In this document: piece by piece, positions 15,127-23,791 of the stretch
Layout of the letters: every line of letters starts with the position of its first letter
Position numbering within the stretch: the stretch's first letter is position 1
Notes under the pieces: generated by a model
The model's database searches: none
Told to the model about the DNA's origin: nothing
Seen by the model: the letters and a program-made list of their open reading frames with translations, nothing else
Made by a program: the position numbers and the translations under genes
From: Halalkalibacter okhensis
GTDB lineage: Bacteria > Bacillota > Bacilli > Bacillales > Bacillaceae_D
Assembly (NCBI RefSeq): GCF_000787375.1
Contig: NZ_JRJU01000003.1
Location: forward strand, 186,001 to 250,000
Direction of reading: 5' to 3'
DNA length: 64,000 nucleotides

Positions 15127-17400
15127 CTATGTTCTAGCCACTCCTAAGTTCCTAATGGTGACAGTGTTTTGGTTCCATTGAAGCTGGGCAATAATTCGAG
15201 TTAATACCGTTCCGTCAATAGTTAAAGGAATCGTTACATCAAGTAGCGAACCATTCGCTCCTTTGGCTGTGGCACCAACTTCACTATTTAGATCAAGGTC
15301 AAAGTCAGTAGGGATAGCACCTTCCATGTCTTTTTCCACATCTCTCATAGCACTACTAAAACCTTCTCCAATCCCTTCACCCATGTTCTCACCAATTCCA
15401 GCAAAGACTCTTGAAGGGGAACGAATACCGAGGACTCCTTTCACATTGCTGACAATCCCACCGACAAATCCACCAATCTTCTCTTTGATCCAACCAATCA
15501 TGGAGGCAATCCCGTTCCAAAGACCACGAACAATTTCACGACCAATGGAACCTATTGATACAACAGCTTTGCCTAAGCCTATGAGAAGAGCGGAAATGAC
15601 CTGTGGCAGTTGAGCAACGAGTTGAGGAATAGCTTGAAGAATACCAGCTGCCAATTGAACAATTAGTCTCACTCCCATCTCGACAATCTTCGGTAAGTTC
15701 CCAGTAATAAAATTGATAAGCGTTATAATAATTGTCGGCAGTGCTTCAATCAGTTTTGGAAGTGCATTAATTAAACCTATTGCTAGACCTTCAATAATTT
15801 TAAAAGCAGCATCTAATACCATGTCCAAATTGCTGATAATTGTATTTACAATGACCATGATCGTTTCTACAATGACTGGAATAAGTTCAGGTATGGCTTC
15901 TCCAATCCCTTCTGCCAATGTAACAACCATTACCAATGCCGCTTCTACTAATGAAGGTAGATTTTCGACGATGCCATTAACAAGTGCGAGTACCAGCTGA
16001 AGTGCACCTTCGGTGACCTGTGGTAGTGCCTCAATAATGCCACCCACCAAAGTCATGATGATGTTCGTTGCAGCAGTAATTAGGGTTGGTAAATTCTCAA
16101 TAATTCCGTTTACCAGAGCCATCATGAGATCCGGGGCTACTTCTGCAATCGCTGAAATCAATCCTGTTACAACATCAAGTATTCGAGGAAGTATCTCTCC
16201 AATCTGCTTAACGGTTTCTTCAGCACCCTGCTTTAGCTTTTCAGATGCCCCTTCTTGTCCAGTGATGAGGCCAGTCAAACCATCAAGAATCATCGTAAAT
16301 CCCGGTAGCAACTCGGAAGCAATGTTGTTTTTCACTGCTTGGAATGTTCGTGTAAAGTTATCCATCGCATCGGTATATTCAACTGCTGCATTGACCGCAT
16401 CTTCACTCATGACAAGACCAAGTTCATGAGCTTTTTGCCTTAACTCATCCGTACCTTCAGCTGTCTGATTAAGTAGTGCGGATAATTCTACAGAAGAACT
16501 CCCGAGTAGATCATTGGCTACTGCTGCCCTCTCACTTTCATTCGTCATCCCTTGAAGACCACGAACGGTCATTTCAAAGATTTCTTCACGGCTTTTCCCT
16601 TGCAGATCATCCATGGAAATACCTAACCGTTCAAACCTTTTAGCCGCAGAATCACTCCCATTAATCGCATCATCAACAGTATTATTGAGTTTCTTCATAC
16701 CGTTATCTAACGTATCGATACTGGCACCATTCTGAGATAAAACATAGTCCCATTCTTGATAAGCCTCTTTTGAAAAGCCAACTCGTTGACTCGCTTTGTC
16801 AATTTCATCGCCAGCTGCGGCTGCATCGTTGGCCATATCATATAACTTCTTTCCAGCTGTGACTGCAGCGGTACCAATGGCAGCCATGGCTACACCAATC
16901 CCAACCGCTACACCTTTTACGATTGAACCTAGCTTTTCAAATTTACCACCTGCATCATCTGCGGTATCAGCTGCGTCACTAATATCATCACCAAACTTCT
17001 CTGCTTCATCTCCAGCTTCATCAAAACCATCACTCGCTGCTTCTAAAGCTCGGTTATTCTCCTCTAATTCACTTTCCATCCCATTCAAAGCAGCTTTCGC
17101 ATTATTCAACTGAATTTGCCAGGCTTGAGTCCGTCTATCATTTTCACCAAAGGAAGAGGCCGCATTTGCTAGAGCTTTTTCCAGCATGCCAACTTTGTCT
17201 TTCTGGGCGTCAATCTCTTTATTGAGTACAGCGTTTCTCGCAGTAACAGCCTGAACCGATTTATCCTGCTTATCAAACTGAGAGCTAACGAGTTTCATTT
17301 CACTACCTAGCACTTTAAAGTTACGATTGATATCCCTTAAAGCATTTTTAAACTCCTTCTCTCCCTCAACACCAATCTTTAGACCGAAGTTATCAGACAC
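15127..17400 (-). CDS. Phage tail tape measure protein
   Basis: 757 aa. The N-terminal coiled-coil (KEFKNALRDINRNFKVLGSEM and following) is followed by a transmembrane-like Ala/Gly segment (VAVGIGVAMAAIGTAAV). A central series of hydrophobic repeats of about 36 residues has the theme IIENLPxLIxAA (about residues 400-620), then a C-terminal amphipathic region. It sets tail length and is injected with DNA. It starts at GTG with GGAGGTGG upstream. Length is moderate for siphophages of this genome size. Confidence 0.92.
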   Translation of the reverse strand: MSDNFGLKIGVEGEKEFKNALRDINRNFKVLGSEMKLVSSQFDKQDKSVQAVTARNAVLNKEIDAQKDKVGMLEKALANAASSFGENDRRTQAWQIQLNNAKAALNGMESELEENNRALEAASDGFDEAGDEAEKFGDDISDAADTADDAGGKFEKLGSIVKGVAVGIGVAMAAIGTAAVTAGKKLYDMANDAAAAGDEIDKASQRVGFSKEAYQEWDYVLSQNGASIDTLDNGMKKLNNTVDDAINGSDSAAKRFERLGISMDDLQGKSREEIFEMTVRGLQGMTNESERAAVANDLLGSSSVELSALLNQTAEGTDELRQKAHELGLVMSEDAVNAAVEYTDAMDNFTRTFQAVKNNIASELLPGFTMILDGLTGLITGQEGASEKLKQGAEETVKQIGEILPRILDVVTGLISAIAEVAPDLMMALVNGIIENLPTLITAATNIIMTLVGGIIEALPQVTEGALQLVLALVNGIVENLPSLVEAALVMVVTLAEGIGEAIPELIPVIVETIMVIVNTIISNLDMVLDAAFKIIEGLAIGLINALPKLIEALPTIIITLINFITGNLPKIVEMGVRLIVQLAAGILQAIPQLVAQLPQVISALLIGLGKAVVSIGSIGREIVRGLWNGIASMIGWIKEKIGGFVGGIVSNVKGVLGIRSPSRVFAGIGENMGEGIGEGFSSAMRDVEKDMEGAIPTDFDLDLNSEVGATAKGANGSLLDVTIPLTIDGTVLTRIIAQLQWNQNTVTIRNLGVART

Positions 17401-17426
17401 ATTTCCACCTCCTCCCTTTCAGGCAT

Positions 17427-17449
17427 AAAAAAATACACTCCTCAGAGTG
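17427..17449 (-). terminator. Attenuator-like hairpin before tape measure gene
   Basis: CACTC / GAGTG stem with a 4-nt loop, followed on the - strand by a T7-rich tract. It lies between the gpGT stop and the tape-measure ribosome site. It may reduce read-through into the large gene. Confidence 0.55.
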
Positions 17450-17455
17450 CTGAAA

Positions 17456-18069
17456 CTAGAGCCATGTCGGAATGACATCATCTATTGAAACTTCTTTCTT
17501 CGGTTGAGCTATCCCAGTGAACTGCTTGTGGCATTCCCATAAATCCAACAAATAACCTAAAGGCATGAGCCATACCTCTTCTTCTCTACGGTTCAAATGG
17601 GCCGTTCCATAATAAATAAGTCGGATAAACAACTCTTCATCGCTTACCCGACTTCCACGTTTTTTGCTTGTTCACTCTCGATGTGCCGTTTTGTACCTTT
17701 CATCATGCTGACCATGATCGCATTTTTGTACTCGGCTAATTCAAAAGGTGTTGTTAATAGTTCCACCTCGTCTTCTTGCAGCAAGTCCTTCTTGTCATCC
17801 TTATTTCGGATATTGTGAATAAGAATTGACTGGTTGGCCAGTAACGTAACAAGCCAGACAACTTCATCTAATGCTAGTTCAAAATCTTTACTCTCCATTA
17901 ACTTAGTACCGAGGTTTTCTAAACCCCCATACCGTTTAGCAATCTCTTTCGTTGCTTTCGTCGTAAGAATTAGCTTATATTTCTCTCCACCAATTTCAAT
18001 AGCTGCACTTCTTTCATTTGCTACTTCATCTACATCAAGTGGTTTCACTTCAATCTGTTCATTTGCCAT
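17456..18069 (-). CDS. Tail assembly chaperone gpGT fusion made by -1 frameshift
   Basis: A second frame continues from the gpG gene. After codons GCA AAA AAC a -1 slip opens 67 further codons to a TAG at 17456-17458, giving a product of about 204 aa. The T part (RLIYYGTAHLNRREEEVW, then LMPLGYLLDLWECHKQF and IDDVIPTW) matches the C-terminal domain of tail-chaperone frameshift products in Gram-positive siphophages. It coats the tape measure protein and recruits tail-tube protein. The T part has no start codon of its own with a ribosome site. Confidence 0.85.
17644..18069 (-). CDS. Tail assembly chaperone gpG
   Basis: 141 aa, the zero-frame product of the tail chaperone locus between the major tail gene and the tape measure gene. 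Mostly helical; it begins MANEQIEVKPLDVDEV and includes IEIGGEKYKLILTTKATKEI. It works with the less abundant gpGT frameshift product during tail assembly. Position and size agree with the family. The start has a GAGGGTGATAG ribosome site. Confidence 0.85.
   Translation of the reverse strand: MANEQIEVKPLDVDEVANERSAAIEIGGEKYKLILTTKATKEIAKRYGGLENLGTKLMESKDFELALDEVVWLVTLLANQSILIHNIRNKDDKKDLLQEDEVELLTTPFELAEYKNAIMVSMMKGTKRHIESEQAKNVEVG
17659..17665 (-). other. Programmed -1 ribosomal frameshift slippery site
   Basis: The heptamer A AAA AAC in the zero frame (codons 135-137 of gpG) fits the X XXY YYZ rule. It lies five codons before the gpG stop. The -1 frame is open for 67 codons beyond it with a conserved domain. 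Confidence 0.85.
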
Positions 18070-18095
18070 TTTCTATCACCCTCTCCTATAACCCT

Positions 18096-18977
18096 CTATG
18101 AAACTACAACTGTAGCAACATCCGATTTAACATCTGTTGCCCCCACTGAACTAAGTACACAATAGTAATAATATGTTCCAGCAAGTAGGTCTGTTGGAAT
18201 ATTAAAGCTCGCTGAAGTTTCTCCATTAATAACCGTTCCACCAACTGTGCTATCAGTCGTGTTTTCATACCACTGATAAGTGATTGGATGACTTGTATTC
18301 ACACTTGCTACAACAGAAAGACTACCGGAAATATCTCCTTCCACTACTTCCGTCAGTTCAGCTGGCTGGGTCGTAATCGTGATTACTGGTTCCACTGGAG
18401 TAAAGTCAGGTTCATACACTTTGTTGAACCATTCTGCAATCGTTGAAGTCGCAACACCTGAATCGCCTTCTGTGACCTCTGCCTTCCAGGGGTGCTTGCT
18501 TTCTCCATCTAGTTTGTTTCGTCTAAACACAGTCCCTTCAATGGTTGGACTACTAAACGTGATTGATTCTCCTTTGGTCGCCAAGCTTGTTGTAGGAATG
18601 CTGAAAATAACACGATACAACCAGAAGTAGCGATATCGTCCATTTGATTTCTTTGCACGAAAACCTATGGCCACAGGTTTTCCCCCATCTTCACTTCTAG
18701 AAACGACGACGTTATTACTATCAATCTTACATCCTGTTAAATCTTGAGCTGCAAGTGGTCCAATGTCATCAATGCCCAGATTTAAAGTCCCGCTTTGAAA
18801 CTCCTTTACAATCTCAGACGCCCCGTCATCTGCATAAAGGATTGCTTCAATTAGTTCAACACTCAGTTCCGCTGTCATTGCCTTTGCTAGTACCTTTGGG
18901 GTTCCGTAAGTCTCGATGCCATTTTCATCTTCCGTAATGTTGGCATAATATAAACGATCCAGTCCTATCGTTGCCAT
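18096..18977 (-). CDS. Major tail tube protein with C-terminal Ig-like domain
   Basis: 293 aa. The N-terminal about 190 residues (ATIGLDRLYYANITEDENG, VELIEAILYADDGASEIV, FRAKKSNGRYRYFWLYRV) are a phi13/TP901-type major tail protein. The last about 95 residues form an Ig-like domain (ITITTQPAELTEVVEGDISG, TYQWYENTTDS, GTYYYYCVLSS). Such domains decorate the outside of tails and may bind cell surfaces weakly. Context: between connector genes and the tail chaperone. Confidence 0.88.
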   Translation of the reverse strand: MATIGLDRLYYANITEDENGIETYGTPKVLAKAMTAELSVELIEAILYADDGASEIVKEFQSGTLNLGIDDIGPLAAQDLTGCKIDSNNVVVSRSEDGGKPVAIGFRAKKSNGRYRYFWLYRVIFSIPTTSLATKGESITFSSPTIEGTVFRRNKLDGESKHPWKAEVTEGDSGVATSTIAEWFNKVYEPDFTPVEPVITITTQPAELTEVVEGDISGSLSVVASVNTSHPITYQWYENTTDSTVGGTVINGETSASFNIPTDLLAGTYYYYCVLSSVGATDVKSDVATVVVS

Positions 18978-19321
18978 TAATTTTCCTCCATTTCATATTC
19001 TTTCATTACGTCTATGGCGTAATGGTGATATTTTGTTTCGTTTTCAAACCCGATGTATCGCCTATCAGTGATTGTGATCTCATTCTGTAGCAGTTTTTTC
19101 GTTAGCTGCTTTTTAATAGGCAAGTAATTCTTTTTTGAAAACACAGATATTCTTACTTCTTCAATAACAGAGTGAGCTTGATTATCCGCAAATAAATCAA
19201 ACCTATCAGAGAGGGGCGTGAGGACCATATATTCATCTGGAGGTAAACCAGAAAAATAACCTGTTTCAATAGGAATGTTCATAGGATGAATAATGGAATT
19301 TAACGCTGCTAATAGCTTCAT
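18977..19321 (-). CDS. Tail completion / neck protein (head-tail joining)
   Basis: 114 aa. It lies just upstream of the major tail gene and shares a one-base junction with it. It overlaps the HK97 gp10-like gene by 4 nt. By order in siphophages, this is the tail terminator (tail completion) protein. The sequence (LNSIIHPMNIPIETGYFSG, VIEEVRISVFSKKN) is consistent, but assignment rests mainly on position. Confidence 0.65.
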   Translation of the reverse strand: MKLLAALNSIIHPMNIPIETGYFSGLPPDEYMVLTPLSDRFDLFADNQAHSVIEEVRISVFSKKNYLPIKKQLTKKLLQNEITITDRRYIGFENETKYHHYAIDVMKEYEMEEN

Positions 19322-19752
19322 AGTTTATCAATCTCCTTATCCAGTGCCACTTTCATCGCTTCAACACAAGCTTTTCTCGTCGCTGATTTTGTTGGTTTTA
19401 GCCATGGTTTAGGTGGCTGACCCGCTTTCCCATACTCCATGACCGCTGCTTTTAAGGCGTTGGATACACCTTTACTATCTTTGGTTGTTGGAATTCCAAC
19501 ACGGAGGTTCCAATTCCCTTTATAGTCCTGGACAGGTTTTGTCGTTTCTAAAGACGCGATCAGTTCACCCGTAGACTCAGAGGGATTTTTCGTTCCTACG
19601 CCTATCCTTGCAGCCAGATTACTCTTTGCTTTTTTAACAACAGGTTCTGTACCCGCTTGCAGGACTTCAGGGACAATCCGGTCAAACTGATTATTCAGCT
19701 TAGACAGTTTTTCTAAAAAATCATCAGGCATTTTAAAAGTTGCTCGTGCCAT
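19318..19752 (-). CDS. HK97 gp10-family neck protein
   Basis: 144 aa. It resembles HK97 gp10 family proteins (starts MARATFKMPDDFLEKLSKL; VVKKAKSNLAARIG; AAVMEYGKAGQPPKPWLKPT with the PxPxLxP-like segment typical of the family). It is thought to sit in the head-tail interface. Overlaps the next gene by 4 nt. Confidence 0.82.
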   Translation of the reverse strand: MARATFKMPDDFLEKLSKLNNQFDRIVPEVLQAGTEPVVKKAKSNLAARIGVGTKNPSESTGELIASLETTKPVQDYKGNWNLRVGIPTTKDSKGVSNALKAAVMEYGKAGQPPKPWLKPTKSATRKACVEAMKVALDKEIDKL

Positions 19753-19756
19753 CCCC

Positions 19757-20092
19757 TCACCCCTTTGAACCTACAATTTTCTCAGCTAACACTTCGAGAT
19801 ACATCCCTCTTTCCTTTAAGTCTTCAACGCTTAAAATGTTATATCGCTCACCTCGACATACAACCTTCAAAGCCGTTGTCACATTAATGTCATGAGGTTT
19901 TCTGAAGCGAAAAAGAGAAGTGGCCGTTGAAAAACTTGCTCGATTCTTCCATGCCTCATTCCCGTGTCTGTCTTCTTTATAGGCACGGGTGGAAGCTAGG
20001 GTAAGTTCTTCTTCGGTTGTAAAACCATCTTCGTCTTTAATGGACTGTGTTTGAATGATGTCTATCATCGTTCTCATTTTTCCAAAGCTCAT
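19757..20092 (-). CDS. Phage head closure protein
   Basis: 111 aa, head-tail adaptor of the SPP1 gp16 type (GKMRTMIDIIQTQSIKDEDG, ASTRAYKEDRHGNEAW, LKVVCRGERYNILSVEDLKE). It closes the portal channel after packaging. It overlaps the preceding connector gene by 4 nt. Confidence 0.82.
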   Translation of the reverse strand: MSFGKMRTMIDIIQTQSIKDEDGFTTEEELTLASTRAYKEDRHGNEAWKNRASFSTATSLFRFRKPHDINVTTALKVVCRGERYNILSVEDLKERGMYLEVLAEKIVGSKG

Positions 20093-20400
20093 ATAACCAC
20101 TTCCCGGTTTAACCTAAGAAGCATATTAACGACTTTCCACACCTGCTGACTCGCCTCTACTTTATCTGCAAAAAAGCCACCAGTACTACCGTCTCGGCTT
20201 TCATAAAAGTGAGACGATAGCATGATGACCGCTTGTTCTGTCGTTGGATGCATGGGATTTTCTCCATAGTATCCATCCGCTTTCTTTTGATAACTCTCTG
20301 CATAAGAGGTCGCAGCAGCAATGAAACTTAGTAGTAAATCATCATCCTCATTGTGCGTTAGAATTAAGTTGCTTTTCACCTTAACAAGTAATGATTCCAT
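20089..20400 (-). CDS. Head-tail connector protein (gp6/gp15-like)
   Basis: 103 aa, mostly helical (VKSNLILTHNEDDDLLLSFI, AATSYAESYQKK, TTEQAVIMLSSHFYESRDG). This is the pattern of the gp6-like connector that binds beneath the portal ring. The order capsid, connector, closure protein, gp10 supports it. Confidence 0.82.
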   Translation of the reverse strand: MESLLVKVKSNLILTHNEDDDLLLSFIAAATSYAESYQKKADGYYGENPMHPTTEQAVIMLSSHFYESRDGSTGGFFADKVEASQQVWKVVNMLLRLNREVVI

Positions 20401-20415
20401 TGCTGCCCCTCCTTA

Positions 20416-20637
20416 TTATTCATTTGCCATTAGGCCCGCTTCCTTGAGTTTTGCTAACAGAGCATTGAAATCAGCAACAAGTCCTTCCACATCGGTTGCT
20501 GTACTATCCTCTTGATTTACTGATGGGCTTACTTCTTCACCCACAAATGTCAGCTTCCCACCTTCGGATATATCAAGCGTTCCTCCAATAACGGTTCGTT
20601 CTCCACCTTGTTCTGTATAATTCTTGACGTTACTCAT
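20416..20637 (-). CDS. Small head fibre / capsid-associated protein
   Basis: 73 aa, between capsid and connector genes. It contains ERTVIGGTLDISEGGKLTF, which resembles phage head-fibre proteins, and an acidic, Ala-rich C-terminal helix (VEGLVADFNALLAKLKEAG). Probably a minor capsid decoration protein; assignment is moderate. Confidence 0.6.
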   Translation of the reverse strand: MSNVKNYTEQGGERTVIGGTLDISEGGKLTFVGEEVSPSVNQEDSTATDVEGLVADFNALLAKLKEAGLMANE

Positions 20638-20653
20638 TTCTTTTCACCTACCT

Positions 20654-21763
20654 TTATTTTTGCTGAAGTACTTTAATGGCTTCAGGAAGGATTAATTTTC
20701 CGTCTACACGTTGGCTTCCTTTAAATCCAACTTGTCCCGTTGCAGCGTACAATTCGTTTAAACGTTGGAACGAACGGCCTTGTCGATCTGCAACCCAGTA
20801 GTAACCAAAGTCACCAAAAGCGATCGTCTTCGCACCAGTAGCGACTGTTGGTACATACGCTGACGTTTTCACTGGACGATTTAAAATGGTATCTGGTTGT
20901 CCAGCTTGAATGGAAGGCTGCCATAAATATTGCCCGTTTCCGTCTTTTAGCTTACGAATCAGCTTCACGGTCGCGTCGTTCATGACAAAGACTGCATTTT
21001 TACGATATGGCGAACGTAAAGAATAGAATAAGTCCATAATCTCATCAACAGAAATGGCCGTTGCAGATGATGCTATAATGCCAAGTTCTGCTCCACCTGT
21101 GGCATTAAAAATGCCAGTCGGCTTTCCGGTACCATCTCCTACGAAGAACGCTTCCTCTTCTTTGGCACCAATCCGTCTGGCAAATTCTTTGGCAATATAC
21201 GCTTGTAAATTAAACACACTGTCGTTTAATAGTTCCTCTGATACTTTAATCATCGTTGCGAGTTTATAGGCTCCAATTGAAACTTGACCAAAGCTGTCAT
21301 CTGACTCTGGAATTAATCCTTCTTCGTCGACCCAAGAAGCGGTTCCTTTAGAAGCAACCACTGGAATTTTGCGATCCCCTGAAGAAGTGGTAATGACCTT
21401 GGCTAGCGAACGGAAAATATTTTCTTCTTCTAATGCTTCAATGAGTGTACGTTCAAATTCATCTGGTGCTAAATAACCTCCCTCAGAATCCGTACCAACC
21501 TTTAAGGCGTTTTGAACATCAAAGTTGCTTTTGTTTCGCATCGACTTCCAGAAAGCATCTTTGTACTCATCGGTTGCTCGTCCTGTTTTATGCTCGCCGG
21601 TGCCAGTAGGTTTTGATGTAATCGGCTGGTTAATTGGCTTGGATAACTCAAAATCAATAGCCTGTTGTCGTTCCAATCGGTCGATTTCCTTTCCAAGATT
21701 GACGACCTCTTTTGGAATCCAGAAAAGCCTTAGCCCCTTCCCATGCTTTTGCTCTTTTTTCAC
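20654..21763 (-). CDS. HK97-fold major capsid protein, 5' end frameshifted
   Basis: Major capsid subunit. The mature HK97 fold is intact from about GRATDEYKDAFWKSMR to the end (ALKVGTDSEGGYLAPDEFE, SSGDRKIPVVASKG, FARRIGAKEEEAFFVGDG, RPVKTSAYVPT, QRVDGKLILPEAI). The family N-terminus MSKVLELREKRAKAW is present just upstream but in another frame (ATG at 21785). About twenty residues normally joining the two parts are missing. This frame can start only at a GTG (21763) with no clear ribosome site. The break therefore looks like a small deletion in the scaffolding domain, and functional capsid is doubtful. Confidence 0.85.
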   Translation of the reverse strand: MKKEQKHGKGLRLFWIPKEVVNLGKEIDRLERQQAIDFELSKPINQPITSKPTGTGEHKTGRATDEYKDAFWKSMRNKSNFDVQNALKVGTDSEGGYLAPDEFERTLIEALEEENIFRSLAKVITTSSGDRKIPVVASKGTASWVDEEGLIPESDDSFGQVSIGAYKLATMIKVSEELLNDSVFNLQAYIAKEFARRIGAKEEEAFFVGDGTGKPTGIFNATGGAELGIIASSATAISVDEIMDLFYSLRSPYRKNAVFVMNDATVKLIRKLKDGNGQYLWQPSIQAGQPDTILNRPVKTSAYVPTVATGAKTIAFGDFGYYWVADRQGRSFQRLNELYAATGQVGFKGSQRVDGKLILPEAIKVLQQK

Positions 21764-21785
21764 GAAGCTCTAATACTTTACTCAT
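21654..21785 (-). pseudogene. Displaced 5' fragment of the capsid gene
   Basis: The ATG at 21785 follows GGAGGAGATTTGA, the proper capsid ribosome site. It encodes MSKVLELREKRAKAW, then GAKAFLDSKR, the conserved capsid N-terminus. The frame then runs into unrelated residues and stops at 21654-21656. A +1 shift near GATTCCAAAAGAGG would rejoin the main capsid frame. Confidence 0.8.
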
Positions 21786-21798
21786 TCAAATCTCCTCC

Positions 21799-22485
21799 TT
21801 AATATTTCAAGAGTTCTAATCTCTTGTCTAAGATTGTGATATCGGTACCTTTTTTCTCTTCTTTTTGTGGCAGCTTGTGTAAGAACGAATTCACTACTGC
21901 CATTTTGCTGTAGATGATCCCTTCCTCTGGTGAATCTGATTCACTTTTATTTACAAACATGACTTCATCAGCAAACCCGAGTTCCACTGCCTTTTTGGAA
22001 TTAAACCAACTTTCAGCATCCATTAAGTCAGAAAGCTCTGTCCTTGAAAGACCTGTCTTCAATTCATAAGCATTAATGATGCTCTCTTTAACTTCACTCA
22101 GCATATTAATGGCTTTTTCCATTTCAACTGCATCCCCAAAGGCGATAGTCATGGGATTATGAATCATCATCATGGAAACAGGAGACATATGCACTTCTCC
22201 ACCAGCCATGGCAATAACTGATGCAGCACTAGCTGCAACTCCGTCAATTTTTACAGTAACCTTGCCCTTATAATCCATCAGCATGTTATAGATTTGACTA
22301 GCAGCAAAAACGTCGCCACCTGGTGAGTTAATCCAAATGGTAATATCCCCACTTTCATTGGTCAGTTCAGACTTAAATTGCTTCGGTGTTACTTCATCAC
22401 CAAACCATGATTCTTCTGCAATCACTCCGTCAAGGTGGAGCGTTCGACCACTCTCGTTCTTGACCCAATTCCAAAATTTCTTCAA
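21799..22485 (-). CDS. ClpP-type prohead protease
   Basis: 228 aa, serine protease of the S14 family that matures the prohead. The catalytic triad is visible: Ser in VAASAASVIAMAG, His in MMMIHNPM, Asp in LSDLMDAESWF. The substrate-groove segment INSPGGDVFAA is conserved. It starts at TTG behind GAGGAGGG, 3 nt after the portal stop. Normal position between portal and capsid. Confidence 0.92.
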   Translation of the reverse strand: MKKFWNWVKNESGRTLHLDGVIAEESWFGDEVTPKQFKSELTNESGDITIWINSPGGDVFAASQIYNMLMDYKGKVTVKIDGVAASAASVIAMAGGEVHMSPVSMMMIHNPMTIAFGDAVEMEKAINMLSEVKESIINAYELKTGLSRTELSDLMDAESWFNSKKAVELGFADEVMFVNKSESDSPEEGIIYSKMAVVNSFLHKLPQKEEKKGTDITILDKRLELLKY

Positions 22486-22488
22486 GGT

Positions 22489-23712
22489 TTATCCCTCCTC
22501 ATATTTTTCTGTCCAAGCACCGGCTTTTGACATATCAACAAAGTTCCCATTCACCAAGTATTTGCCTCCGCCCTGTTCATCTGGAATTAAATTCATTTCT
22601 TCTAGTTCACGGATATCATTGGCAGACATCACACCATTTTGACGCATGATTTGATAGAATTGAGCCCTTGATCCTGCATCTCCACGAAGTCGACCGTTAA
22701 GGTTAAACTTAATGAAATACTCACCTTTCTCGGATCCACTTAACAGAGCTTTCTTCATCGATTGTTCAATTCTCGTCACCCATGGCATGATCGTATTATC
22801 AATAAAGCTAATAGATTGATGTTCGATATTACTAAAGGTCGCTTTATCAAGGTTGGCTACAAGATGAGGTGGAACCCGAAATATTCTACAAATCTCTTCT
22901 GTTTGAAATTTTCTAGTTTCAAGAAATTGAGCCTGTTCTGGTGGTATGCCAATGCTTTGAAACTTCATGCCCTCTTCAAGGACCGCTATTCGATGTGCGT
23001 TACCACTTCCTTGATATACTGCATTCCAGCTCTCTCTTATCTTTGCAGGGTCTTTCACCACACCAGGATGTTCTAACACCCCACCGGGATTGGCTCCATT
23101 AGCGAAAAACTTAGCACCATATTCTTCAGTGGCTAGTGCCATTCCAATGGCATTCTTGGCCATAGCAATTGGTGAGTATCCCACAAGACCATCAAAACCT
23201 AGTCCTGGGATATGAAGAACCTCATCACTTCTAAGAATGACTGTCCCGCTGCCCTTTAGGTATTTATAATAAAGCTCACCTGTTGAAGTTCGGTCCACCG
23301 TCATCTTGTCAGGAAGTAAGGGATAAAGAGAAAGCACATTCCCTCTGCCATCCCTAATGATTTGAACATAGGCATTTCCCCATAATAAAAGATGACTCAT
23401 CAGTGTTTCCCTAAACACAAACGAAGTCATCTCGGAATTCGGCTCATCGTGGAGCATGTTATATAAATTGTGTTCCATTGCTTTTTCTTTACCGTTATCG
23501 GTGTATTTATATAAATGCAGCGGAAGACTAGCGATCGTTTCGGCTAGTATTCGAACACACGCATAAACTGCGGTTGTTTGCATGGCAGTTCTTTCATTTA
23601 CTGCTTTACCGCTTGTGGTACTACCAAAGAAAAAACTGTACGTACTTCCTAGAAAGCTGTTCTTTGGGCTAGCTCTTGATTGAAATAGTTTTGATATAAT
23701 TGGTATTTTCAT
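22489..23712 (-). CDS. Phage portal protein (HK97 family)
   Basis: About 407 aa. It has SPP1/HK97-type portal landmarks: VNERTAMQTTAVYACVRILA, LLLWGNAYVQIIRDG, LYPLLPDKM, VLHIPGLGFDG, FRVPPHLVANLDKATFSN, IEQSMKKALL. It forms the dodecameric DNA entry ring. The ATG at 23712 is 8 nt after AGGAGG and is preferred over a GTG at 23721. Confidence 0.92.
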   Translation of the reverse strand: MKIPIISKLFQSRASPKNSFLGSTYSFFFGSTTSGKAVNERTAMQTTAVYACVRILAETIASLPLHLYKYTDNGKEKAMEHNLYNMLHDEPNSEMTSFVFRETLMSHLLLWGNAYVQIIRDGRGNVLSLYPLLPDKMTVDRTSTGELYYKYLKGSGTVILRSDEVLHIPGLGFDGLVGYSPIAMAKNAIGMALATEEYGAKFFANGANPGGVLEHPGVVKDPAKIRESWNAVYQGSGNAHRIAVLEEGMKFQSIGIPPEQAQFLETRKFQTEEICRIFRVPPHLVANLDKATFSNIEHQSISFIDNTIMPWVTRIEQSMKKALLSGSEKGEYFIKFNLNGRLRGDAGSRAQFYQIMRQNGVMSANDIRELEEMNLIPDEQGGGKYLVNGNFVDMSKAGAWTEKYEEG

Positions 23713-23737
23713 GATCTCCACCTCCTAAAATGAGCAT

Positions 23738-23761
23738 AAAAAAACACCCTTGAAAGAGTGT
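23738..23761 (-). terminator. Terminator upstream of portal gene
   Basis: Short hairpin ACACcCTT-GA-AAGaGTGT followed on the - strand by seven T. It separates the cargo membrane genes from the portal gene. Confidence 0.65.
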
Positions 23762-23791
23762 ATAGGTCTATTTGAAACAGTAACTCCAAAA

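Noticed and set aside
15700-16450. Several + strand frames under the tape measure gene
   Set aside because: They are antisense shadows of the repetitive hydrophobic tape-measure coding sequence.
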